A stretch of 64,000 nucleotides of DNA from Citrobacter freundii (GTDB lineage: Bacteria > Bacteroidota > Bacteroidia > Chitinophagales > Chitinophagaceae). The stretch is from positions 26,536 through 90,535 of the forward strand of contig QFQQ01000019.1 in the NCBI GenBank assembly GCA_003243445.1, read 5' to 3'. Position 1 is the first letter of the stretch. The number at the start of each line of letters is the position of its first letter. The notes under the pieces are model-generated. The model made no database searches. It saw nothing but the letters and a program-made list of their open reading frames with translations, and was not told the DNA's origin. Shown one piece after another: positions 16,718 to 25,143 of this stretch. Position numbers and translations under genes: made by a program.

Positions 16718-17530
16718 TTACTTCAACAGTTTCCGTTTTTCTATATCCTGTAGTATGCTCATTTGTTGAATAGCAATCTTGTTCAATTTTACCAATCGCT
16801 CTTTTTGTGACAGTTTCTCGTTAATGAATACCGCATTCAGGTTTTCCATATTTGATAAGCAAATCAATTCATTGACGGTCGCGTAATCTCGAATATTCCC
16901 TTTCAAATCAGGATTTGCTTCCCGCCATTCTTTTGCAGTTACACCAAACAGCGCAACATTTAGCACATCGGCTTCACTGGCATAAACTACTGAGATCTGT
17001 GCAGGCGATAGCGCTGCCGGAATAAGGTTGTGTTTGATGGCATCTGTATGAATATGGTAGTTGAGCCTGGCCAACTCCCGTTTAGCCGACCATCCGGAGA
17101 GCTTTTGTTCTTCTTCTTTGAGCCGCTGAAATTCCGTGATCAGATAAAGTTTGAACGGGACGCTGATAGCAGATCCGAATTCAAAAGCGATATCCTTATG
17201 GGCATACGTTCCGCCATATTTGCCTTTTTTTACGATGATGCCCGTTGCGTTGGTTTTGTCAATCTACTCTGAAACACTTAGTACAAAACTTGGCAAACCC
17301 GCCTGCATTCTAAAGTGGTTAAATTCGACCACTTTAAAATCAGGATTGTTTATTTGCTCCCATGTTCCTAAAAACTCAAGAGCGTATCGCGTCCTTATCC
17401 AATTTTTTATGATGTCAGCTGCCCGGCTTTCACCATCCCTGGCATTTGCCATGTCTGTCAGCGAAATGTAATCCTGCTCCTGAACTGAGAGGATAGTAAC
17501 TTCTGTGTTCTGGACATTGATTTTTGCCAT
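16718..17530 (-). pseudogene. KilA-N domain protein interrupted by one amber codon
   Basis: Reading from ATG 17530, the frame gives MAKINVQNTEVTILSVQEQD, a typical KilA-N start with YISLTDMANARDG, then reaches TAG at 17264-17266 directly after LPSFVLSVSE. The same frame continues without further stops through IDKTNATGIIVKKGKYGGTY, DIAFEFGSAISVPFKLYLI and LSGWSAKRELARLNYHIHTD to the natural stop at 16718. A TGG-to-TAG change (Trp to amber) would explain it, as no frameshift is needed. KilA-N proteins are DNA-binding proteins common in phages and mobile islands. Intact length would be about 270 residues. A suppressor or a sequencing error are the alternatives to a true pseudogene. Confidence 0.88.
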
Positions 17531-17970
17531 ACTTATAAAATAATGCTGATGCAAGGTAAGAATTAAAATCACTCAGGCACCTATATTTACTTGATTTATA
17601 AATAGTTAGAGAATAGTCGAGGGTATTGTATTGCTAAAGTCGGAATTACGGTTTCCCGCATTATACATATTTAAAAAAAGTGTATTTTGCCTAACAAGTC
17701 ACCACCCAAAACCTTAACTAATGAAAAGATCCTCACTACTGCCCTTCAGGCAGCACTACGTGGACGTAACCGTGTTCCCGCGATCAAACAATTATTTATT
17801 GCCCTCGCCTGAGTAACCTTTTGTTCAGAGGATATCGCTATGTAGCCATCCGGATATAAGAGGGATGATCAGTCGTCAGCAACCTCAATCCGATTGTTCC
17901 ATCGATCTTGTAAATGTGTTTATCCTTTCCTAAATCTCTAGAATCATTTGCCACCAACTATTGCGAGAAT
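17531..17970. other. Gap with a short protein-like stretch
   Basis: This 440-bp gap has no clear gene. On the plus strand, a 41-codon frame from TTG 17687 to TGA 17812 contains the protein-like ILTTALQAALRGRNRVPAI; it may be a remnant or a leader peptide, unproven. An alternative 31-codon frame starts at ATG 17721. No repeat element of the types seen elsewhere is present. Confidence 0.35.
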
Positions 17971-18498
17971 ATGAAAAGAATACTTACCATACTAACTGTC
18001 TGTTTCCTCATGGCATGTACCCCAACCAAAGTCACACCGATCACCGGAAATTATCCTAAACCACCATTCATTTTTGAATCATCGTCCTCATTCAACACTG
18101 TTTGGGACAAACTTATCGACTTATTTGCCCAGAAAGGATTGCCCATCAAACTTATTGACCGAACGAGCGGGCTGCTTGTTTCCGACCGTTCTGTATTACC
18201 CGCAACTTACGAATTGAATACCGGTGGATTGAAAGAGCCGGGTGCATTTATAGTCATGCCGAAAGTGTACGTACCAACTACACGAAAAACTTTTATCATT
18301 GCGATGGGTAGCCAGGTTACGGGCGAATGGAATGTACGTATTAGAGAGGTAGATGGAAAAACATTGATAAATGTTAATATCGTCAATGTTCGGTACGAAC
18401 CGTATGATACTGAGAATAAGCGAACCAGGGAAGTGATATCGACTGGTCATCAGTCAACTGGGATATTTGAAAAGATGGTAGCGGACGCAATTAGGTAA
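17971..18498 (+). CDS. Small predicted lipoprotein
   Basis: 175 residues from ATG 17971, chosen because it gives a lipoprotein signal MKRILTILTVCFLMAC with Cys at 16; the frame opens 57 bp earlier without a signal. The mature part has alternating beta pattern: FNTVWDKLIDLFAQKGLPIKL, SGLLVSDRSVLP, then GEWNVRIREVDGKTLINVNI. This resembles small outer-membrane-anchored proteins whose function is not known. AT-richer than the flanking core genes. No partner gene is evident. Confidence 0.8.
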   Translation: MKRILTILTVCFLMACTPTKVTPITGNYPKPPFIFESSSSFNTVWDKLIDLFAQKGLPIKLIDRTSGLLVSDRSVLPATYELNTGGLKEPGAFIVMPKVYVPTTRKTFIIAMGSQVTGEWNVRIREVDGKTLINVNIVNVRYEPYDTENKRTREVISTGHQSTGIFEKMVADAIR

Positions 18499-18794
18499 CT
18501 GTTTAAATTCTGTCAGAATGCTGTAGTATGCAAGCAATCTATGGAATTTCCGTAACTGAAAAATTTATTGCATATTTCGCATCATATAATGGTAAACAAA
18601 TTAAACGCTCAACAATGTTTTTTTAGTTTGATCTCTGTGAATTCTACAACATAATTTTTGGTGGACTCATAATTGGAATAATAACCTCGTTCATTTTCGT
18701 TTGGCTATCAGACTGGCTTAAGCGGAGATCATTTAAAAAGAGATATCGCTACCTTAATAGTGTAAATGACAGTTATGATTGGATCGGATATTCA

Positions 18795-19151
18795 ATGCAA
18801 AAAAGCAATGGTCGCCTTCGTGAAGAGAACAGTAATGGATCAGTAGTAAATGTCAAGGTAAATAATGGAGCAATATTCATTACATTAAAACATGATAATA
18901 GAGTATGGAAAGGAGAACTTATTATGCAAGGCAGTGATTTGGGTGTGGTTGCTTATAAATACACCGACTGTCATGAATACGGCAAGCGGGAATGCGTTCT
19001 CGGAAATTTTTCAGAATACGACAGCAAATTTGATTTCATCTTCCTCACTCCAATAAATGATACCATTTACTACCTGGAACCAAGTGGTGAGAATATGATC
19101 GCAAATTACAATTACGGCAGGGAAATTCTGATCAGACCGCGAAGTAAATAA
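18795..19151 (+). CDS. Hypothetical protein, probably 5'-incomplete membrane-anchored gene
   Basis: 118 residues from ATG 18795. The same frame is open upstream to 18627 and would add an N-terminal membrane helix (FGGLIIGIITSFIFVWLSDW) followed by a basic RRSFKKRYRY segment, which looks like a real anchor. No standard start codon precedes that helix; the only in-frame ATG (18615) is followed by TTT TTT TAG. The gene may therefore be broken by a nonsense change at codon 4, or start at a non-standard codon. The C-terminal part has a beta-rich pattern (GAIFITLKHDNRVWKGELIM). Function unknown. Confidence 0.55.
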   Translation: MQKSNGRLREENSNGSVVNVKVNNGAIFITLKHDNRVWKGELIMQGSDLGVVAYKYTDCHEYGKRECVLGNFSEYDSKFDFIFLTPINDTIYYLEPSGENMIANYNYGREILIRPRSK

Positions 19152-19256
19152 ACTAAAAAATACATAAAAGGTTATAAATTCACTTAATTAGATATTTATG
19201 ATGCCGATAAATTGCTGTTATCTATTTGAAAATCCTATTGATTAAAAAGGTAATCG

Positions 19257-19264
19257 TAGATTTG
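19257..19264 (+). promoter_or_regulatory. Candidate -7 element for the DUF262/HEPN pair
   Basis: TAGATTTG matches TAnnTTTG, about 73 bp before the DUF262 ATG. A TTG at 19238-19240 is present but at 16 bp spacing, shorter than usual. Confidence 0.35.
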
Positions 19265-19337
19265 TAGGAATACAAAAGCAAACAAGCAGTCCACCTACCT
19301 AACGAAAGGTTGCCATCGAATTTTTTAACGTATTAAA

Positions 19338-20390
19338 ATGACCATACAAGATCAATTAGACAGAAACAGGCGAACTGTATCATTCGATAATTATGATATA
19401 ACTGTGAGGCAGCTATATCTTATGATAGTCGAAAAACAAATTGAATTACAGCCAGAATATCAAAGACATTTTATTTGGGACGAAATGCGGCAATCGCAAT
19501 TAATTGAATCTATTTTTCTGGGCATCCCTGTCCCTAATTTATTTATGGCTACAAATACAGACTCTAGCTGGGAGGTAATTGATGGCTTGCAACGATTGAC
19601 TACCATTGTAAACTTTATCGGGGATGAAGAAACACGAAGACGTACGAATCCTAAATCAGTCAAGTTAAAGCTAACAGATTTAGAAAAATTAAGCTCCATG
19701 AATGGGCACTATTTCGAGGATTTGCCCCTCTCAGTGCAGCAAATGTTTTTCACACGCCCCATTAGAGTAACGGTTTTAAATGACAAAAGCGACTTTACTG
19801 TTAGATACGACTTATTTGAAAGACTAAATACTGGAGGAGTCACCCTACACCCACAAGAGATTAGGAATTGTGTTTACATTGGAGAGTTTAAAAACTTTGT
19901 AATTGCTTGCAACGCAAATGAAAATTTTACGAATTCGGTAAAAATGACTGAATCTTCCGAAAGAAATGGCAACAGAGAAGAGTTGGTGCTCAAGTTCTTT
20001 GCTTATTATGAAGATCGAAATGAATTTGACCATAGTGTGAAGGAATTCCTTAACAATTACATGGAGAAAAAGACCCGACGGTTCGATAATAAAATTGAAT
20101 TAAAAGAGCTTTTTGATGAAAGTTTCAAAATAATAAATGAGTTACTCCCCAACGGAATAGTAAGGGGGAATAGGATCAATATTACACCACTGGTATTATA
20201 TGAGGCAATATCGATCGGTGTCGCGGATTTAGTAATCACAAATCAAGCAAATCTGATTACCTCTGCAAAACTTCAAAACCTGTTGAATGACGAAAATCTG
20301 AAACGGCTAACAACTGGTGCCACAAACTCAAGGAATAAACTGAATGGAAGAATTGATTATGTAAAAAGCTTTATAACCGATGCCCTATAG
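19338..20390 (+). CDS. DUF262 family protein (ParB-like/GmrSD-type N-terminal domain)
   Basis: 350 residues. The N-terminal DUF262 signature is plain: QPEYQRHFIW (38-47), the DGLQRL motif (82-87) and RLNTGG (162-167) with HPQEIRNCVY after it. DUF262 is a ParB/Srx-fold domain that binds or hydrolyses nucleotides and forms the GmrS-like half of type IV modification-dependent restriction enzymes and several other defence proteins. Here it lacks the DUF1524 HNH domain, so cleavage would need a partner. The following HEPN gene overlaps it by 11 bp, making a two-gene unit. Both genes are AT-rich compared with the core genome, consistent with transfer. Confidence 0.93.
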   Translation: MTIQDQLDRNRRTVSFDNYDITVRQLYLMIVEKQIELQPEYQRHFIWDEMRQSQLIESIFLGIPVPNLFMATNTDSSWEVIDGLQRLTTIVNFIGDEETRRRTNPKSVKLKLTDLEKLSSMNGHYFEDLPLSVQQMFFTRPIRVTVLNDKSDFTVRYDLFERLNTGGVTLHPQEIRNCVYIGEFKNFVIACNANENFTNSVKMTESSERNGNREELVLKFFAYYEDRNEFDHSVKEFLNNYMEKKTRRFDNKIELKELFDESFKIINELLPNGIVRGNRINITPLVLYEAISIGVADLVITNQANLITSAKLQNLLNDENLKRLTTGATNSRNKLNGRIDYVKSFITDAL

Positions 20391-21066
20391 AGTTTTAACA
20401 TCAGATGTGTTAGCAAGATTTTCTGAAACGGCAATTTTATTGAACACAATTAAAGCTAATGAAACAACAGTCATTCCCCCTTCCGTTGAGCCAATTGACC
20501 ACAAAGTTCTAAAAGGATTATTTTATGTCAGTCTTTATGCCTGTGTGGAATTCTCTTTCAATGAACTTTGCGTTAAAACAATTACATTAATTAAGAATAA
20601 AAATGTTACATATAACGACTTTGAAAATAAGTTCCTCACAATAGCACTTTCAGCTAGCTTACAAACTGTTCGAGACTGTACTCCCAAGAAATTTCTAGAT
20701 AAAGCATCAGATATGTTTTATCTTTCAGATAGCAGTAATATAGCAAACCTTAATGAAACATTTATTAGTACATACCTACAGAATATTTGGGGAAAATCAT
20801 TTAATCAACTTACAAAAACTTTTGGCACCACATTATTCTCATTAACAGCTAGAGAGATGGCTATCTTCGATGAACTTGTCGATAATCGAAATATTGTCGC
20901 TCATGGCAGAGACCTAGCACAAACAATCGGTTCAAGCCCCAAATACCTTGATTTAAAGAGTAAATATGATATAGTATTTGATGTTATCAATAGATACATC
21001 ATACATTTTGAGACATTTTTTAATGGCAAAGGGTATATAAAGATGTCAAGAAGAATTAACTACTAA
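20380..21066 (+). CDS. HEPN domain protein, MAE_28990/MAE_18760-like
   Basis: 228 residues, all helical. The C-terminal segment FDELVDNRNIVAHGRDL carries the HEPN R-x4-H motif (R170, H175) that forms the RNase site in HEPN toxins and defence nucleases; N171 follows the Arg as in many active members. Overall arrangement resembles the MAE_28990/MAE_18760 type HEPN known to be paired with DUF262 proteins (recalled from published HEPN surveys, not checked). ATG at 20380 lies inside the end of the DUF262 gene in another frame, so translation is coupled. Likely role: RNA-targeting effector of a defence or toxin module. Confidence 0.85.
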   Translation: MPYRVLTSDVLARFSETAILLNTIKANETTVIPPSVEPIDHKVLKGLFYVSLYACVEFSFNELCVKTITLIKNKNVTYNDFENKFLTIALSASLQTVRDCTPKKFLDKASDMFYLSDSSNIANLNETFISTYLQNIWGKSFNQLTKTFGTTLFSLTAREMAIFDELVDNRNIVAHGRDLAQTIGSSPKYLDLKSKYDIVFDVINRYIIHFETFFNGKGYIKMSRRINY

Positions 21067-21328
21067 TTATCTCACATATTGTTAACGAATAAACCTTACA
21101 ATATTTCAAAAAGCAATATGCTCCTTATTGAAGACTTCGTCTCTTATAAAGTTGACACTGAGAGATGTTTCTTCACGTAAAAACGATCTTTCCGGAAGCA
21201 GTATCCCTTATTAAAATTCTTTTCATCAAATTATTTCCTTTATCGATCTGAACACCGTATTGATATCAACGAGGAAGCGTAACACGCTACCATTCTCCAA
21301 CGTGTTAGGATCACATTTGCTATTTTCT
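21067..21328. other. AT-rich gap with no supported feature
   Basis: About 260 bp between the convergent HEPN and XRE genes. I see no gene, strong hairpin or repeat unit here. Confidence 0.5.
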
Positions 21329-21586
21329 TCAATTAAACCCGTCATTAAAGAACTCCTCCAGCGACATCTCGAAACAATTTACCAGTCGCACTAGCGTCGT
21401 AAACTGCAAATCTTGCCCTAACTCATACCTTCCATATTGAGCACGGCCAAATCCATGCTCATACGCGAAAATTTCCAAACTGCTATACCCTTTTTTTAGA
21501 CGTAATTCTCTCAACCTCTTACCTAATTTCTCCAATTGAAGATTCGGGTCTAATGGCACATGCTTATTATTCTTTTTGGCTTTCAT
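21329..21586 (-). CDS. XRE-family helix-turn-helix regulator
   Basis: 85 residues with one Cro/C1-type HTH: LGKRLRELRLKKGYSSLEIFAYEHGFGRAQYGRYELG (about 20-58), then LVRLVNCFEMSLEEFF. Such small single-domain XRE proteins are common in Bacteroidota and often stand alone. It starts at ATG 21586 with a GGAG-like purine tract upstream. Possible targets are the surrounding accessory genes, but no operator could be assigned. Confidence 0.87.
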   Translation of the reverse strand: MKAKKNNKHVPLDPNLQLEKLGKRLRELRLKKGYSSLEIFAYEHGFGRAQYGRYELGQDLQFTTLVRLVNCFEMSLEEFFNDGFN

Positions 21587-21742
21587 CCCGTCAAATTAGA
21601 AAAATGTCTCCTTTTAAATAACACCCTAAAAGATTCACCTTTAAAGTAGATTTATGAAATTATTTTCGTAACTTCAATCCTGTAGGCCTAATTGGAAGAC
21701 TTACATAAGAAAACCCATTTACATAATAATAAAACGAAAAAC

Positions 21743-21973
21743 ATGCATCCATTTTTCTTTATAGTAACTAATGATAAATTCTTTCGAATAGATTTGAATG
21801 AGATCACCAAAGTGACTGTTATAAAAGATCAGGCAGAGTTCCACACCTCTCCTCGAACTTATTATGCATCCGTGTCCATTGACGAGATAAAACAACTACT
21901 CCCTTCCAATCAATTTATCTGGATTTCTGAAGATACCGCGGTGCCGTTAGCGTTGTCAGCCAGGAGTTGCTAG
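21743..21973 (+). CDS. LytTR-like fragment, probably frameshifted
   Basis: 76 residues from ATG 21743. The first 65 residues follow the LytTR pattern (FFIVTNDKFFRIDLNEITKV, YASVSIDEIKQLLPSNQFIWI) but the usual Arg-Ser core and last strands are missing. After about 21945 the next frame reads AVSVVSQELLVTNGRHTSYL, which better fits the expected LytTR C-terminus. A single-base indel near 21940-21950 would restore a protein of about 100 residues. It may be a decaying paralogue of the intact gene at 16122. Confidence 0.6.
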   Translation: MHPFFFIVTNDKFFRIDLNEITKVTVIKDQAEFHTSPRTYYASVSIDEIKQLLPSNQFIWISEDTAVPLALSARSC

Positions 21974-22004
21974 TCACAAACGGAAGACACACTTCATACC
22001 TCGT

Positions 22005-22547
22005 ATGGCCATACACAACCCAAAACAATCATTCAGTCAACTCAAAACCCATCCCATGACCATCCGTCTCCGCCCCCACCAAAAAATCCGCATTCAATCC
22101 TCTTCCGACATCTTCCAACTCCTCCAACCCATCCTCCGCCGTTGCTCCAAACGTGACCGTCTCCGTGAACACTTCTGGATCCTCTGCCTCGAACCCGGGC
22201 AAACCGTCTGCCATCTCGAACTCCTCGCCCTTGGCACACAAAATAAAGTCATGATCGATCCACGCGAAGTATACAGCCTCGCGCTGCAACAAAACGCGTC
22301 ATCCATTGTCGCCATTCACAACCATCCCGGCGGACGGTTAAAACCATCGCCGGCAGACAAATCGATCACACAACAATTGATGAGAGGAAGTGAATTCGTC
22401 AATCTTCGCCTGCTGGATCACCTGATCATTTCAGAGGAAGGTTATTTCAGCTTTATGGATGAAGGATTGCTTGGACTACCGAATGATGGCAGTTCTGAAA
22501 AAGCCAATCGTACATTAAGGGCCCGGTTAGAATTATCCAATGCTTAA
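22005..22547 (+). CDS. radC: RadC-like JAB/JAMM domain protein
   Basis: Up to 180 residues (163 if ATG 22056 is used). The JAMM metal motif is intact: AIHNHPGGRLKPSPADKSI gives HxHx10D, with an upstream Glu in EHFWILCLEPGQ. The family is called RadC, but a DNA-repair role has been questioned; such genes are frequent in mobile and defence regions. Its first half is strongly pyrimidine-rich on the coding strand. Two truncated copies of its 3' end occur downstream at 23774-23964 and 25144-25287, each after an unrelated cargo gene block, which makes this gene the apparent target or template of repeated insertions. Confidence 0.9.
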   Translation: MAIHNPKQSFSQLKTHPMTIRLRPHQKIRIQSSSDIFQLLQPILRRCSKRDRLREHFWILCLEPGQTVCHLELLALGTQNKVMIDPREVYSLALQQNASSIVAIHNHPGGRLKPSPADKSITQQLMRGSEFVNLRLLDHLIISEEGYFSFMDEGLLGLPNDGSSEKANRTLRARLELSNA

Positions 22548-22597
22548 ATCTTTTACTTTGCCTACACGGATGTAAGCAATTTTGCTTATATTCGTAT

Positions 22598-23107
22598 ATG
22601 CCCTCAAACCTGGAAAAATATAAAGGAATTCATCCTGGCAAAGTACTGGAACAAGAGCTGAAAAAACGCAAGATCAGCCAGCGGCCCTTTGCGCAGTCTA
22701 TAGACGAGCATCCGCAATCGCTTAATGCGATCCTGAAGGGGAAAAGAGGCATGAACACTGCCTTGTCGCTCAAGATAGAAAAGCAGCTTGCGCTTGAAGA
22801 AGGAACACTGATGACCCTGCAGGTATTTTATGATATCAAAGTAGAGAAGCAAAAACAGGGCGAGTCAGATCATCCCAGTTATGCTGTTATCCGGAGAATC
22901 CTTTTTTGGGACACCACCCTACAGCAGATAGACTGGCAAAATCAGCATGCGTATGTTATAGAAAGGGTGTTTGAGCGGGGCAATGAAGACGAAAAGAAAG
23001 AGATCGTTAGATTTTATGGTAAAGACCGCGTAAAGTCTATTATAGGTACCAGCAGAATATCGTATCAAAAACCGTTAACCATTGGCAAATCCGAAAAAAA
23101 TAAGTGA
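22598..23107 (+). CDS. Antitoxin: HTH domain plus DUF6922-like C-terminus
   Basis: 169 residues. Residues about 10-65 form a HigA-like HTH (IHPGKVLEQELKKRKISQRP, LNAILKGKRGMN), and the C-terminal part (RRILFWDTTLQQIDWQNQHA ... VIERVFERGNEDEKKEIVRFYG) matches the pattern I know as DUF6922, seen in antitoxins of nucleotidyltransferase toxins. Its stop overlaps the toxin ATG by 4 bp. It would neutralise the downstream AbiEii-like protein and autoregulate through the HTH (family knowledge, not shown here). Confidence 0.88.
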   Translation: MPSNLEKYKGIHPGKVLEQELKKRKISQRPFAQSIDEHPQSLNAILKGKRGMNTALSLKIEKQLALEEGTLMTLQVFYDIKVEKQKQGESDHPSYAVIRRILFWDTTLQQIDWQNQHAYVIERVFERGNEDEKKEIVRFYGKDRVKSIIGTSRISYQKPLTIGKSEKNK

Positions 23108-23763
23108 TGCTGCACTGGAATACAGTAAATGACTTATTGAAGAACTGCCTGGTGAGGCTCATGGAAGCGCCCGAACTTGCCAGCTTTCGTCTGGTAGGTG
23201 GAACTGCCCTGAGCCTGCACCTCGGGCACAGGATATCGGTTGACCTCGACCTGTTCACAGATGCGCCTTATGAGAGTATAGACTTTGACAAGATAGAAGA
23301 CTTTCTCAAGGCCAGTTTTAATCATGTTGATGGAAACTTTGGAAGCAAGCCAGGCATGGGCAAGTCTTACCTGATTGGTAGCGATCCCGAGAATCTCGTT
23401 AAGCTGGATATTTATTATTCCATGGATCCTTTTATTCACAAACCGGTCACAGTGCAAAATATCAGGCTGGCAAACATTGAAGACATTATTGCCATGAAGC
23501 TGGATATTTTCCAAAGAGCCGGAAGAAAAAAAGATTTTTGGGATCTGCACGAATTGCTAACTAACCGGAGTATCAAAAAGATGCTGGCCTTTCACAAGAA
23601 GCGCTGCGAATGGACGCATGATGAAAATCTGATCATTGCAAATCTCACTGATTTCTCCAGGGCAGATCTTGATCCAGATCCGATTTGTCTGATGGGAAAA
23701 GAATGGATTTTTATAAAAGAGGATTTTGAAGCTGCAATCGGGAATAGCAAGAACGATAAGTAA
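23104..23763 (+). CDS. AbiEii-like nucleotidyltransferase toxin
   Basis: 219 residues. FRLVGGTALSLHLGHRISVDLDLF (29-51) is the GG(S/T)-x9-DxD nucleotidyltransferase signature with D47 and D49; IEDIIAMKLDIFQRAGRKKDFWDLHELL supplies the later conserved Lys and the RKKDFWDL element typical of AbiEii/AbiGii toxins. Such toxins transfer nucleotides to RNA, often tRNA, in type IV toxin-antitoxin and phage abortive systems. Overlap with the antitoxin gene and the bracketing by radC 3' ends mark it as cargo. Confidence 0.92.
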   Translation: MMLHWNTVNDLLKNCLVRLMEAPELASFRLVGGTALSLHLGHRISVDLDLFTDAPYESIDFDKIEDFLKASFNHVDGNFGSKPGMGKSYLIGSDPENLVKLDIYYSMDPFIHKPVTVQNIRLANIEDIIAMKLDIFQRAGRKKDFWDLHELLTNRSIKKMLAFHKKRCEWTHDENLIIANLTDFSRADLDPDPICLMGKEWIFIKEDFEAAIGNSKNDK

Positions 23764-23773
23764 ACTGGCTTGT

Positions 23774-23964
23774 CATAACCATCCGGCGGACGACTAAAAC
23801 CATCACCCGCAGACAAGTCGATCACACAACAATTACTGAAAAGAAGTGAGTTCGTCGATCTCCGGCTGCTCGATCACCTGGTTATTTCGGAAGAAGGTTA
23901 TTTCAGCTTTGCATATGAAGGATTATTCGAAATACTGAAAGCTGAAAAATCAATACTCTTCTAA
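23774..23964 (+). pseudogene. radC 3'-end remnant 1
   Basis: This stretch matches the last third of the radC-like gene at 22310-22545, from the HNHPGG codons onward: AACCATCCGGCGGACG (one C lost, breaking the frame), DKSITQQLLKRSEFVDLRLL and LVISEEGYFSF, ending at TAA 23962-23964. The 5' two thirds are absent; the preceding base pairs belong to the toxin gene end. It is diverged from the complete gene, so it is not a recent duplicate. Confidence 0.88.
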
Positions 23965-24034
23965 AGCTTTTTAGTAGTTTATCACAAACACACAACCCGG
24001 ATCTCAGGTTTTGTAGAATTGATCTGCTGCAACA

Positions 24035-24805
24035 TTAAAAATCATCCGTTGTTCCTTTTTTCACCACAAACCTTCTAAGGTAAATAGCATTAGACACATC
24101 TTTGAGTTTATTTGCAGCCTCTTGTTTTAATTCTTCAGCAGTATACTGGGTGACATAACAATTCATCGCTTCAATGGCTTTCTTTTCGTCTTCCTTTGTA
24201 AAACTGACTTTCACATTAAAATACTGTTCATCCACATAGCCGCCATCCTCCACCGATTCAACTCCTTTTTCCCAGGCAAAATGATATAACGGATATTTTT
24301 CCACCCAGCCTTCAGCAAGGAGCAATTCAGTTACGGTAGCTCCGACTACAATATGCTCCGAGTGATGGGTATCTCCGTCAGGTCCGGCGGTAATGATTAT
24401 GTCAGGAGCAAGCATGGGTATTCTTGATTTTAATGAGTCCATGAATCGCTGATGTTCTTTAAAGTATTTGCCCGTTCCGATTTTTGTATCCAGCCGTTCT
24501 ATGCCCAGGAATATCGGAGGTTCCACTCCCAATGTTTTACATCCGCAGGAAGATTCAGCTCTTCTTAACATACCAAGAGAGTCTCCGGCAGGTATTTTTG
24601 TAACCCTTGTACCATCTTTACCATCCGTTGCGATCATTACAAAAACTTTATTTCCCAATGATGCATATTTATGCAACACTTCACTGATGGCAGTTTCATC
24701 ATCAGGATGTGCTCCGATAAAAAGAATAGTTCTTTTATGTATTCCCTGCGCATTACAAAATAAAGATGCATGAAGCAGAAGAAGTAATAATAGTTTCTTA
24801 AACAT
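24035..24805 (-). CDS. Secreted PIG-L (LmbE-like) deacetylase
   Basis: 256 residues with a signal peptide (about 1-19, FCNAQ). The PIG-L zinc motif AHPDDE appears at 33-38 (FIGAHPDDETAIS) and the distal His-rich motif in TAGPDGDTHHSEH. Members remove N-acetyl groups from sugars such as GlcNAc derivatives; the substrate here is unknown. It lies on the minus strand between the two radC remnants, opposite to the TA pair. No operon partner is seen. Confidence 0.93.
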   Translation of the reverse strand: MFKKLLLLLLLHASLFCNAQGIHKRTILFIGAHPDDETAISEVLHKYASLGNKVFVMIATDGKDGTRVTKIPAGDSLGMLRRAESSCGCKTLGVEPPIFLGIERLDTKIGTGKYFKEHQRFMDSLKSRIPMLAPDIIITAGPDGDTHHSEHIVVGATVTELLLAEGWVEKYPLYHFAWEKGVESVEDGGYVDEQYFNVKVSFTKEDEKKAIEAMNCYVTQYTAEELKQEAANKLKDVSNAIYLRRFVVKKGTTDDF

Positions 24806-24963
24806 ATCTTCTTTATTTTATTAAGTAATAGCTTTGGGTATTCAATAAATTGGCTGCATTTGCCCGGTCAATTATATGGCAGATCAGTTTTTGTAAACTT
24901 ATTCCGGATGTATGAATTTATTATTTTATCAGCACATTTCAGCCAGTTATTAACATGAACAAC

Positions 24964-24986
24964 AAAGCCACCCGCGCGGTGGCTTT
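24964..24986 (-). terminator. Terminator after a truncated minus-strand gene
   Basis: AAAGCCACC pairs with GGTGGCTTT around CGCGC, 22 bp after the stop of the fragment at 25008-25143 on the minus strand. It suggests that the fragment was once the end of a working gene. Confidence 0.65.
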
Positions 24987-25007
24987 TAACGAAAGCTGAT
25001 AAAAATA

Positions 25008-25143
25008 TTACTTAGTGGCTTTAACGGTCAGTTTCGAAGGTAAACCAACTTTCTTGAGAAAAGCTTTCGGCTCATTTCTTCTTCTTACAAAAAATGGATG
25101 CTTTTTATAATTTCCAACACTGTCAGAAATTATCACCGTTTTT
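25008..25143 (-). pseudogene. 3' end of an unidentified gene
   Basis: On the minus strand a protein-like frame reads KTVIISDSVGNYKKHPFFV then RRRNEPKAFLKKVGLPSKL and TVKATK, ending at TAA (25008-25010) and followed by a terminator. Upstream it runs abruptly into a radC remnant in the opposite orientation at about 25143, so only about 45 codons survive. The family is not recognisable from this piece. Confidence 0.6.
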
